A stretch of DNA of 64,000 nucleotides, taken from the NCBI GenBank assembly GCA_905331475.1, contig CAJNYU010003429.1, positions 53,976-117,975 of the forward strand. The letters run 5' to 3'. Below, one piece after another: positions 11,278-23,293 of this stretch (position 1 is the first letter of the stretch; the number at the start of each line of letters is the position of its first letter). Made by a program: the position numbers and the translations under genes. Below the pieces are notes generated by a model. The model saw only the letters and a program-made list of their open reading frames with translations, searched no databases and was not told where the DNA came from. The stretch is from Rotaria socialis (Eukaryota; Rotifera; Eurotatoria; Philodinida; Philodinidae).

Positions 11278-14200
11278 TCATGTGTCAGAAGTACTAATTG
11301 TATAATCGGATACGTGTTTTTTTGACCAATCTATCTCAGATAGTAGAATATCAACAGTACCCAAAACATGATTACCAACATTTAAAATATGATTCCAAAC
11401 GCCTACACGTAGAATACGTCTAAATAGAAATAGAAATAATGCAAAACCATTTTTTTTCTACGCTTAACTCATTTATGCATACTTTTGAATTTCACTTAAA
11501 TCCATTTCATATGTAAACTGAAAGTCAAGTAACAGAAACGAAATTTATTTATCGAACAGAAAATAATTCATACCGTATCGTTAAATATTGGATTTCGTGA
11601 ATTAGAAGGTTTACCTTTTTGTTTTGTTAATTTCGATTCATCAGGAAGAAGATAACATTTACTATATGGTGTTGGTTGGTTGCCATTCTTTAATGGCTAA
11701 ATCGAAATAAAAATTAGTCATGAATAAGAATCTAGAAAATTTATTTACCAAATTATTAGCATAACGAACCATTACAAAAAGTTTTCCAGTATCATATAGT
11801 AATTGTAAACGAACTGTTGATTGATTATTCGTTGGTGGGATATTTAGAGAAAGAGGTGAAAGTTCTTTAAAAAAAATAGTCGACTGAAACAGAAATGTTT
11901 TCATTCTTAAGATGTTATTTACCATCGTTAACTTTTTCTCTTGCATCATTGATTTGTTGATCTCGTTGAATTGTATGAAAAAATGTGCAAACAAGATCAG
12001 ACTATAACAATTAAAAAAATATATTTCTAAAGAAGTCTTCTGATGAAAATTCAATCGCACGATCGAATATTTTGCACTCCGCTAGATGATCAGTCATCTT
12101 AGAAAACGTTCTCCGCCTATTGTACAAATAAGATGAAATTGAATTGGGATATCTCAATAGCAGTAAATCATGAACACGAACTTCTTTCAACATATGCCTA
12201 ACTCATGAGTCTTCAGGATAGTACCTTAAAATGATGTTATCAAAATTTTAACTGATTTACCTCAGTAATGTTACTTGCCAGACGAAATAATGCTCCAAGA
12301 AAATCATTTATGTGTTTGACACGTTTTTGAATAATAACACTATCCTCTGTTTCGTTGGAGGATTTCAAATCCAGATCAGCCATTGGAAATTGTTTAATTA
12401 AACCTTCGTAAAATTCAAAAAATTCTTTATACGTACGATAATGATACATTGTATTTTCTCGAACCACTCTTATTTTATATAAACAAGGTTTTGATCTCGA
12501 TATTTCTTTTTCATAGTCAATAACTTGTGCGAATAGAATTTTTCCGTCGGTAGCTATGGTAAATGTCTGTGGTACAAACGATAGTAGTGTATCACTTGGC
12601 ATTAAACTGCCCGAACCATTTGCAAGTTTATGTATGAGACCATTCCATTTGGTCCATGTCGAATCTAGACTACCAACAATAAGATCAGTAAAATGTTTTG
12701 TACTTTCAGCATAATTCAATGATGGTGTTAAACGATCATAAACAAATCGAACAGCATCATAATTGAGACGAGGTACATTTGATGAACATAAATGTGAAAG
12801 AAGCATTAAAATTAGAGAAGAATTTTGTCGTAATATACAAAATGCATCACAACATAAATCAACAAAACGATGCATTGCAAAATTAGATGTACCACCATTA
12901 GACATTGCATATAACATTTGAGTTGTAAATATAAATGGAGCACGATCACTAGAAATCAATAGTATAGTTTTGTATAATATCAATTACAGAATATCTAAGT
13001 TAGATGATATTTCTTTAAGGAAAAGTTGTCTAGATTAAAAAACCCTCGCAATCAACATTGTTGGAATGTTTTCAAGTTCTGACTTACCGATTAAACCAAC
13101 CAAATTTTTGTTTATCACCTAGACATTTTCCAAAATCAATATGAAATAAATGTCCTGATTTTTTCACCATTATATTTTCATTATGTCGATCTCCAATACC
13201 TAATAGATAAGTTGCTACACAATAACCAGCACATGAATATGTTAAATTATCTACAGCCATAAGAAAATCTTTTTCATTTGTATTATGTAAACGTAACCAA
13301 TTATATAACGCTGATACACCAAATGAACCTTTCCATGCTCCTAGAGGTTTTTCTATTTTCAGTAATGTTTCACTGTCGGTAATCATTTCAATGAAACCAC
13401 AACGTTCTTCTGTTGGTGTAACATTAAATAAACTCAAACGGCAATCTATATCATTCGATTGCCATATTTTATCCATACAAGTTAATAATTGTAAAACGAT
13501 TTGATCTTGCTACAAAAACAACAACAACAGAATATTATTATAAATAAGTTCTAAGTAAAAACAAACTTACACGTAAATCGTCTCCAGTTTTATAAATTGC
13601 ATAGAATGTTTCAGATGATAAATCAATTGGATCAAAAACAAGTTGAAGAGGACATGTTAATGATCTAAATATAGAACAAGATTTAATATCAATGCTATTT
13701 GTTATGAAACTAAATTGGCATGGTAAACGGCATGAACGTTGATTGGATTGAAAAAATTCATTATTTAAATTTTTCAATTGTTCACTCAGATAATCTTCTC
13801 TATTTAATTCACTAGATTTTAATTCTGATCTTATTTTTCTTAAATTAATACATAAATCAGATTGAGTTTCTAGTTCAGTACGAAAATAATCTTCGATAAT
13901 ATACACTAATGCCATATATAAATAATAATAACGTATAAAATGGATAGTTTCTGTTAAAAGTAATTGTCTTAAATGCCAATACAATTTATGCGCTATACGA
14001 TAATCATTCATAGATCGTTCAAGTAAATATTTAAGCATTGTCGATGAATAATTATAATCAAATTTAATTATTTGTAAAATTTGTGGTAGATAAAAGATAA
14101 GTTCATCAGGTTTTAAACGTGATATTAATGATTGATAAGCAAACGAACGTATATGCATATCTGGAAAAGCAGGTAGAAGAAGTTCAAATAATTCAATTTC

Positions 14201-17200
14201 ATCTAAATTACGACGCTGATCTGTTTCATTGATAAAACCATAGATATCAATTAAACTTGGATAATCCCATAGTAAACGAGATTTGAGTAATTTTGCTAAT
14301 GAACGAGGTTTATCAAGCAGATAATGACGATGAGACCATAGAAAATGATATTCATCAGACAGTTCAGAATCTAAAATTATCGTATGCAATATGAAAACTA
14401 CAACTAATGTTAAGATCTAAGTCTATTGGTAGGTGATGAATAGCTTGCCTTAAAAAAATTTCTTGATTCAATTTATCCTTTCGAATATTTTTAACTATTC
14501 CAAATCAACTATCGCAAATATGGGGCCCTCTCCCGAGATACAATCATTTGAGGTTAAATTTCATGTTTTATTCAACATACCGTTATCTAACATATTTGGT
14601 GATAATTGTTGTTTCCGATTATTCATAGAAGTTTCATTTGTTATCATTACACTATGATCAGTCAATAATAAATTTTGTCGATTAATTAATTGATTTAAAT
14701 ATTTTCGATTATCTAGACTAATATCACTGAGCTCCTTCTTAGCAAACATATCTTTTCTAGCTTGAATTTTTGGCAAATAAAATGATTGATTCGGTAATGA
14801 GATCGTTAGTATTGGACAATTACGATCCAAAATATTTCTTAATGAATAAAAACCTGTTCGTGCCGTTGTTGCAGCATCGATGATACCTAAATAATGTTCA
14901 CCACTGATAAGGGTGTGTTCATGATCAAATAATGCTTGTGAACACCAACCGACAAGACACATCGAAACTCCATCGAATACTTCACTAACTAATGAAGCTA
15001 CTGATGGATCAGCTTCATCAACGAAACTAGCATAGATTTCAAACAGAAGCAATGCTTCACGTTGTAATTCACATAGATGTATATCATTAAATATAAGTTG
15101 TTCATTGAAATCAACTTGTAAAGAACTTTCTGGATAAATATTACGTACAAATGGCATTAAACTTGTCATTTGTTTTGCTTTTGTTTGATTACCATAACAA
15201 AGACGAACGACAATACGAACTGTTTTGATGTTTGATGGTACATAAGAAAGACTGCCGATAAGAATATTACAGAGTTCTAATGATTCAATTATTGGACGCG
15301 GATCAGTAGTTGTTGTTGTTGTTGACTAGGTAAAAAATCATACAAACATGAGGAGATCTCATCAATGACAATTTTCTTACTAAACTATCGATTGGTGCAG
15401 ATTTTAAAAAAATCGCTCTTTAAAAGAAGTCTATAGGGTAGTTCAAACGATTGGATAGAAAAATTCTGTATTAAACTGATCTTTTTTTCGTCAAGGATGA
15501 ACACTACTATGAGCTCTGAAGGAAATATCTATTAATTTTTACCAGCGTTTTCAATGTTTGTATATCAATTGATTTATTTTCATCATCATAAATTTCTACT
15601 TCATAAGGTATTAAAAATGCTTGACAATATGTTTGAACATATTTCATAATTGAAAGAAGTAAATCATAGAGCAATCGTGTTAAATTTTGAGGTATTTTTG
15701 AAGTTGATACTTGTTCATTCTGATTTTCGGATTGGTTTTTTAGTTGAGCAGCATAAAATTTTAACATAAGTTGTCTCTCGAAAAGTGATGTTGATTTTAT
15801 ATCTAAACATATGCTTTGAATCGTTTTACTACAACTTATTAATTCTTCAATCAATTCTATTTGTTCGTCTATCAATAATTTCGATGAATCTGGATTAACT
15901 AAACGATTAAAACATTGTTCAATTTGTCTAAGTTTTCGATCAATATTTTCACGAAAGTCTTCTCTCCAGTGAGGATTTGATAACGGAGATGAACAAGTTA
16001 CATCAAGCGATATTAATTGTTTACTTTTATTCGAGGTTTTTGTTGATTGCAAAAGTCTATAAATAAAAAGTCAAATGTAAATTTTATTAAATATTTTAAG
16101 CAAAAACAAAACGAAATAAATACACCTTGTTTGTTTTGTCTGAAAATATTTTTCTCGGTCATTTAAACAAAATTCTTCAAAACTAATATGAGCTTGTTTC
16201 TTTCGTAATGGAGAACTTGGTTTTTTAACTAAAACGAATTGTATTTGTTTTATTGAATAAATACAATTATAAACATATTCAATATTGCATAAAACATCAT
16301 CATGACGTAAATATTCGTCACAGGAACGTAATTTAAGTATTGATTGATCGTAGTCAAATTGAAATATTTCAAGCAGTTTTCTTAAAATTTGTGCTACTGT
16401 TGATTGTAAACTTATTTCCGTTAAACATATTGGTTCTTTTAAACTATTAGTAAGTATGTATAATGTAACAGGCGATTGACTTTGTTTAATGTGTTGAGAC
16501 GTTAACCGTTCAACATGTTTACAATAAAAAGTTCCATCTGATGGCGCCTAAGGTTTTAAAAAATTAAGCTTTTATAATGAGTAATAATTTCATTATTCTT
16601 TTGACGAAATCAATCGGCCGAAAAATGCTTTCGTTAAACGGTTAAAGATATGACTATTCACGATAGTTTATTTTTCGAAACAAGAAAATTCGCCAAACTT
16701 CATAAAAAAATATTGGAGGCTAAGAAAAATAGTTCGTTTATAGATACGTGTATCAAGGTAGAACACTGCAATTGAAGGAGGAGGATCCATTCTCTGTGAC
16801 TCACGCATAAGAAATTAAGATAATGTTAGAAATTTTCTAGATTTTGCCGCAACAAAAATAGAATGTGATTCGAGATACATTTATATAGTAAAGCGTTTTT
16901 ACATCATTAAGATGTTAATTGCTTGAATTTCAATTTTCGCCTAAAATATTTCTCATCAATTATGCTACAATTATCTGAGTATTGTTCATTTCTTTCGATT
17001 TTTCAGCTGATCTAATCTTCGTGATATATCTGCTGATCTCGATGCTTTCGTTTGATAAATTTTAGGATCCTTACAAAAGAACGAACAGCATAGGCAAATA
17101 AATCTTGGGAGAACTCTTTCTTTCTTTCTCTGTTACCTGTTGTGCTTGAGGTTGGCTGAGTAGCTGCTGAACGATTCGACTAAAGGGTTTTAATTCCAAA

Positions 17201-17667
17201 CATGTAGCTAATTTTAACTTTAGTTTAATCGGATATGGTTGTGCAATAGAAATGGCAGATGTTACGGGTGCTACTAAAGTGTCGATATTCGATGTTGCAA
17301 CGCTAGATGTCTTTGAAATGATTTCGTCTGATTCGCATGGCAGTAAAGTTGATTGCTTAGTTTGCTTTAACGGATCGAAAATATCAAGCATAGATATTTT
17401 CTCCTCAATAGTCCAATCAATTAAATCCTGCTTGATTTCATCTTGTTTCGCTGATGTCAATGCACTATGATTCGATGTGGCTTGGTTCATAGAGTAGAAT
17501 GTATTTGAATTAAAGAAATCCAGCGGACTAAGTGAAGTTGAATCTGCTTGTAGTGTAGTAGTAAAAACTCTTGGTGAAACATTAGGAGTTGATGGTGAAT
17601 TTAAAGGAGATATCAGCAAAGGTTCGTTATGTTTTGAATCAGGGAAGATACTGTGAGATGGTATCAT
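11278..17667 (-). CDS. PIK3C2: Class II phosphoinositide 3-kinase
   Basis: Twelve coding exons: 17667-17137, 16547-16126, 16056-15543, 15325-14581, 14370-13571, 13509-13088, 12948-12261, 12001-11923, 11864-11749, 11696-11574, 11517-11483 and 11419-11278, all GT-AG and phase-consistent, giving 1538 residues. Domain order is class II: a clathrin-box-like SMLDIFDPL in the N-terminal region; Ras-binding domain about 178-318; first C2 about 490-720; helical domain about 740-900; kinase about 950-1240 with YKTGDDLR, catalytic loop GIGDRHNENIM, HIDFG, and the class II activation loop FNRDRAPF; PX about 1278-1400; second C2 about 1405-1535. It makes PI3P and PI(3,4)P2 on endocytic membranes. The start (17667) follows an acceptor-like TTACATTAG, so an upstream 5' exon is possible. 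At exon 5 an alternative in-phase acceptor would add a few residues. Human paralogues are 1445-1686 residues. Confidence 0.93.
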
Positions 17668-17709
17668 CTCGAATTCTAATGTAAAATAAAAATGTAATTT
17701 TCGATGCAA

Positions 17710-18160
17710 GAAATCTTTATGACTTCAGAGAATTCTCTAATGTTAAGGATCAAATGTGTAAGGTCAACTTTTTGATGAGGAACTAGAAAATTGTTTTCGA
17801 TAGTTCGGCGTTAGATAATAGTAGTTTAGAAGAAAACAAAACTAGGTGGAGAAAGATAACGAATGATACGAAAACAAACTCTTTTTCAATATTTATTCTA
17901 TGAAAAACCTCGTAATTGATAGATGGCGTTATTTAATAAGTAAAATTAATAGTTTCTAATTCATTTCTACTAATAATATATCAAAAGACTTAGATGTATA
18001 TACTCATCTGCTTGTTTGAATATGAAACATGAATTGTTTTTTTTTCCAGAAGTATCATCCACGCCCACGCCCTATTTCATTTCGTCTATTATTTTCTTTT
18101 ATTAAACTAAATAGATATTATTTATTGTACCCAGACAGTTTCCCATCTGATTCCATTTCT
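17710..18160. other. Intergenic between UTP25 and PI3K genes
   Basis: This stretch should hold the UTP25 3' end and the PI3K promoter or 5' exon. I see no distinct element in it. Confidence 0.4.
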
Positions 18161-20561
18161 TTATTTATTCGTAAACAAATGTGTATTTTTTTCTGAATTT
18201 AACAAATCAGTCACAGAAGTTTGCCCAAGTATATAAGCTAATTTTAATGCATCTTCTTTAGCATATAGTGCCGTACATGTACTTGGTTCATCAATTTGAG
18301 CTGTGGGTATTGTTTTTTTCTTATCAACAACATGTGGTAATGTTAAAAATTGTGCTATTTCCGGATAGAAATGTCCATATGATGGTAAATCATAAAATAA
18401 TATATGACGTATACCTTTGATACGATAACGATGATAGAAATGAAAACGTTCTGTCATTAATAAAAACCGTACTTCACGATGATAGAATATATTTCTTGCC
18501 AATAGAATTTGTTTTTTCGTTGAATATTCACTTAATGTTAAATAATTAAATTGTTTATGTTTTTCTGTACGCATATAATTTTTTAAACGTACAAAATCAA
18601 AATACGATGATAAATAAATTAATGTATGATCATATGTTGAAGTATCAAAACGTGGTAGAATATGTTCAATAAAATAATTAAATCTTAATGTTGGATCACA
18701 TACAGGTATACGCTGAAATAATTGATTGAATGTTGATAATGGACGTATAAAACCGTTTAATGGAAATGTTGGCTGAATTAAACATTGTCCAGCATAGTTT
18801 GTTGAAAAACGATGAAATAAACTGAGAAATAATGGACTTGTGAACGATGTTAGAACTATTAATTGACGATAGTAACGCGCCCAGCCATTTAACGACCAAT
18901 GACGAATACGAGAAAAATCTGTTGATGATGTTGCTTGTTCAGGAATACAATTAAGATTTTCCAATATATAAAATAGATGATCAAGATTTTGCATTGATAA
19001 TACATCTAATTGATCAATATAAACACTTTCAATTGATGAGAGAAAGTCAGCAATCGAAGATGAACCATTATCATTGTTAGTACCGTCATCACTATCAGAA
19101 TCAGAATTGTCTGATGATTGATTACGTTTACGTTTACCACGACGTTTTTCTAGTAGTGTTCGAAGACCAACTGGTGACACAATGAGAAAATCAGATTTAT
19201 AGACTGATTGAAAGAATTTCAATGACTTTTTTGTAATAGATATACCTTAAAAGTTAAAAGAGAATAATTATAATCAGACAAAAAAAAAGACTTTCATTTT
19301 ACAATTAGAAACTTCTAGTATTGCATCAGATAGATAGGTCAACAATACTTTTACAGTTTATCAAGTAGAATGCATTTGCTTTATGAACATCAAAATTTTG
19401 AAAGGTTGGCTAATTAAATTAGCAGTGAGTTACACAAGAGATTATAAAAACTAGTTTTCATAACTTAGTACATGTTGAAATAAGTAGATAGTAACTGTAA
19501 TGCTAAGAAGACAAAATGCTACTTATTACACAGTAACATGCATTGTTTCAAGAGGAATCGAAATTTGAGCCTATAAAATTTTACAGAAAAAAAAATTTTT
19601 TAGAAACGGAAAAGTCTTTTGCTTTGACAAATAAATCGCTGTTGATACTACTGTCTATGATAAAATAAGTTTAGACTTAAGTCTCACAGAGGCTCTTTCT
19701 TTATATATACGTAGAATTCTATGCATAAATTAAGATAAGGAATCTCATAAGCGTAGATGAGAGTCGAAACAATTTTAAAATGATATTATTCGTCAAGCAC
19801 TCATATCTCAATAAAAAAAAGAAAGAAAATCAATAATTACCTAATCGAAAATGATCATCAATATTTCCAGCAAATATTTCATCATATTCATTCGATGTTC
19901 GTTGAAATTTTCCATAATGATTTTCATTATCTATTTCTCCTCCACCATATTCTTCTTTAAATCGTTTTCGATGAGTCATTTGTAATTGATCAGTTGTTTC
20001 ACTGTCATCTATAGTTAATAAAAGATTTTCAAAACAATTGATAATACGTCGAACACTTTCACGAAATGGTACAATAATAAGAACTTTCGGTCTTGTAAAA
20101 CCTTGATCGTGATAATCAAGATCAGGATTTTCTTTTAGTTTTGCATTATGCGATAATATACGCGCACGAGTTTTTAACACATGATTTATTAAATGCAGAC
20201 AAATAACAAATCGTAATTGTTCACCATTATCATTCACATTCGTTCGATTCGGATAGTAAACATCGTAATAATTATGAATTAATGAAAAAAAATCCATTTG
20301 TAATTGTGTTAATTGACTACCTGATGCTTCGATATTTGACAAAAGAGATTTTTTTATTGCAAACGAATCAATTGTCGTAGACACCGGACATGGAAGTATA
20401 GGTGATTGATTATCTGATGAAGTTGATGAGAATTGACAGGAGCCAAATGATGATGAAAATAGATCAAGCTTTTTTTTCGATGATTTATTATTGATTTGGG
20501 ATTCATCGGCCAATGTTTCAAAATGTGAAAGAAACGGATCATCTCTAGTTGTATTCTCCAT
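18161..20561 (-). CDS. UTP25: UTP25 (DIEXF/Def) small-subunit processome factor
   Basis: Two coding exons, 20561-19841 and 19245-18161 (phase 1 intron of 595 bases), give 601 residues. UTP25 is a nucleolar DEAD-box-like protein without a working ATPase site; it belongs to the U3 snoRNP / 90S pre-ribosome and is needed for 18S rRNA processing. Family signatures are clear: DDPFLSHF near the start, PKVLIIVPFRESVRRI, IVSPVGLRTLL, DFLSSIESVYIDQLDVLSMQN, DFSRIRHWSLNGWARYYRQ, THAT-region FNYFIEHILPRF, TLIYLSSYFDFVRLKNYM, FLLMTERFHFYHRYRIKGIR and a final lysine. The acidic N-terminal region of about 150 residues found in the human protein (756 residues) is missing; an acceptor-like CATTTCAG directly before the chosen ATG suggests an unfound upstream exon. 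An Asp/Ser-rich insert (SDNSDSDSDDG) follows the PVGLRTLL motif. Confidence 0.9.
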
Positions 20562-20593
20562 TGAGTTAAAATCTGAAATGTCACAAATTAGCA

Positions 20594-21247
20594 ACTATTA
20601 CAATACTAATAAAAGATAATAGAGTACAAGTAATCAGAAAGAGAAATTCTAGTCTAAAAGAATTCGCTTCTAGGAGAACGTTTTTGGAGAGAAGAAGCGA
20701 TCATCGCGAGTGTCTACCTCCGCATAGCTCTACACAGTATACAACTTTCGTACACATGTGCGTTGTAAACACTATATGCAATTGGACTGATAGTGAACAA
20801 TGATCTCGCGAGAAATCTATGCTCTATAGGCTCCGAAATTCGAAGAGCTATTTCTATAGTGAAATATCATTCTGCAACAAGTCTTTCTTCCAATTAGATT
20901 CATCCTTAGTTCTAACCAATGAAAATCTTGAAATCATAAGCGCCCTCTTGTTTTTCATGACAATAAAATAAACATATTAGAGAAATATTTTTTATCCGAT
21001 TTTTCTCAAATATCACACCGTTGGATCACTATTATATCAATAAAATTTATTCTCTAGTAAACTTTTAATTCTCATTGGCTTATAGTGATGATACAAAAGA
21101 CATGGCTGTGTTTTCTGTGTATATATAAACCCTCCTCTCGCTTCTCTTTCGAAGCAAGAAATATATCATACCCATAATTATTTTTTCCTACTGGCGTTTT
21201 GAAATTTTTGTTTTCTTTCGATTTCGATTGTCAATTAATTACTCAAT
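20594..21247. promoter_or_regulatory. Shared divergent promoter region of UTP25 and Akirin
   Basis: About 690 bases separate the two start codons. On the Akirin side there is an inverted CCAAT box (attgg, 21074-21078) and a TATA-like TATATAAA at about 21122-21129, placing transcription start near 21150. The UTP25 side shows no clear TATA motif. Confidence 0.55.
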
Positions 21248-21718
21248 ATGTTAGCAGTTGCATCACTGAAACGTTCACTCGAATTCGATCCAGTTGAACA
21301 AGGAGTGAAACGTAAACGAGCCGAAATAAAACTATCGCCAACAACATTTACAGTAAACAATACTTCCTCATCTCCATCAAAACAACAATCTATATTTACG
21401 AAATCAATATCGAATAAAAAATCATCATTAAAATCATGTTCACTTACTGCTTTAACGTCGTCAACAGATGATACTCCAATGTTTACCTACACTCAAACTG
21501 CTCAAATGTGTGCTCGTTTATTACGCGAACAAGATAAATTAGTACGTGAACAGTATGAACAATTATTAGCAACAAAACTCAACGAACAATATGAACAGTT
21601 CGTAAGATATTCACATGATAGTGTTCATAAAAATCCATCTCAACAAAAACTTTATCATTTTGGCCAACAACAAGAAACAGAGAATACATCGATCACTTCT
21701 TTTTCATATGTTTCTTAA
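21248..21718 (+). CDS. AKIRIN: Akirin nuclear adaptor protein
   Basis: A single-exon frame of 156 residues. Akirins are nuclear adaptors that link transcription factors (Relish/NF-kB, Twist) to SWI/SNF remodellers and the Mediator, and they support nuclear import of proteasomes. The family marks are at both ends: the N-terminal LKRSLEFDPVEQ followed by the basic nuclear signal VKRKRAE, and the C-terminal core FTYTQTAQMCARLLREQDKL ... EQYEQLLATKLNEQYEQFVR with the invariant SYVS terminus. The middle is shortened and Ser/Thr-rich compared with the roughly 190-200 residues of vertebrate akirins. It is intronless, with a TATA box about 120 bases upstream, and divergent from UTP25. Confidence 0.93.
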   Translation: MLAVASLKRSLEFDPVEQGVKRKRAEIKLSPTTFTVNNTSSSPSKQQSIFTKSISNKKSSLKSCSLTALTSSTDDTPMFTYTQTAQMCARLLREQDKLVREQYEQLLATKLNEQYEQFVRYSHDSVHKNPSQQKLYHFGQQQETENTSITSFSYVS

Positions 21719-23293
21719 AATGTTGTTGTTCTTTCTTCGCGTACATCTTATACATATGATATTATTTCATTTCTTATTTAAATGTTTTACCATATATTAT
21801 AGTTACTAAAAGAAGAAAAAGAAAAGCCTAACGAGCGTATCGAACTAAAGTCTTCTGTAGACAAAATGAAACAATATCAATGGATCAAAAATATTGAACA
21901 TTAAAATTTTCCATCTTGACAGATACAAACACAAGGTTTAATGATTTTTTTTCTTTCTCTAAGACCTTTTAAAATCTTTTCGTGACAATCAAATTCTTTT
22001 TTTCGTATCATCTTTCATTTCATTTATTATGTTGTTACTGGTTGACCTTGTTGAAAAGTGTACGTGCGAAAATGTTCATCCTTGTTTCATACTGTACAAA
22101 TATATTTCTATCGAAGACAAACGAGAAGATAAGAGAAGATTTCTTTCATCGATGACTAACTTGCATGTTAGTGACAATGTTTTATTTACATATCACTCGA
22201 CATGCTTCATAGTATGATTACTAGCTGTTGTTACGTAATTCAAATGAAGGTTCGGCTCTTTTGCTAAATGTCTCCTAGGAAAAAAAAGATTCTTTGAATA
22301 AATATCGACCGAAACATTAGAAGTTCATAATGACTCGTCATTTTCTGTTCAGATTATTTATCATAGGAACTATTTGAATAAATAGAATGGAAACCGTGCT
22401 CAATTCGTTTTTGATTACTTTAAATGAATGAGCAGTTTTATGATTTCAAGAATAACATGTAGTTCTATTAAATAAAGATCATGTCATTTCATTTATAAGC
22501 TATCTCGTTATACAATAGAACTGGTGGGTATTGAATTCGAATCAGCTTGAGTATTCTAAGCTCCTGTATATTATCTGATTTATTAGATAAAATAACTCCG
22601 TTTCATCATATTCTCATCGAAATATTTTACAAAAGTATGAAGCGTATTCTTAAAGTTTACACGACAAAAATAGTTCACCAATTAACTATAGTCAGAGAAA
22701 TCTGCTGATTTGCCTTCGATGATCTTCTCGTTATGAATACCCACGCATTAATCATGTCATTTCATATCATCATATAATGAGCCGAATGACAATAACTATT
22801 ACTAACGACTTGTCAAAAATGCGCGTACTTGTGAAAAATAATTTTTTGAATCAAGGTTACGACCTTTAATTGCTGATTAAATTTTAAATTAAAAAAAAAG
22901 AAAGAAGAGCAGAATGAGATGCACTCATTACATACTGAACATCGTATCAAAGAAATGCTTCATTGAATGAGTTCAATTTGTTTTTTAATAGATATATTTC
23001 CTTTTGTGTGTGTGTGTGTGATCAATCTATTTTGCTATTCGAGATAATATCGAGTAGCGTCTTTTTTTACCCTCAATATTAAACGAGCAACAAGAAAAAA
23101 ATCATCACACAAACAAACATATATAAAAAAAGAGGACACGAAGAAATAAATGAAACAACAAACAAACAAACCAAAAATAGCGGGCACGAAAACACAAGAA
23201 CAAATATACACACGCGCATGCGCGCATACACATTAAAGGGATATGAACCCATGATGACGATGAAAACCAGACAGATATATATATATACACCCA
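21719..23293. other. Intergenic between convergent Akirin and EPC genes
   Basis: It contains a short (GT)n run near 23003-23021 and an AT-rich, purine/pyrimidine-biased stretch before the EPC stop. No gene is evident. Confidence 0.45.

Noticed and set aside
12011-12193. Minus-strand ORF in the PI3K gene between the two PX exons
   Set aside because: The PX sequence joins cleanly from the exon ending at 12261 to SDLVCTFFHT at 12001, leaving this stretch as intron.
14463-14657. Plus-strand ORF opposite the PI3K C2 exon
   Set aside because: Antisense shadow of coding sequence, without motif.
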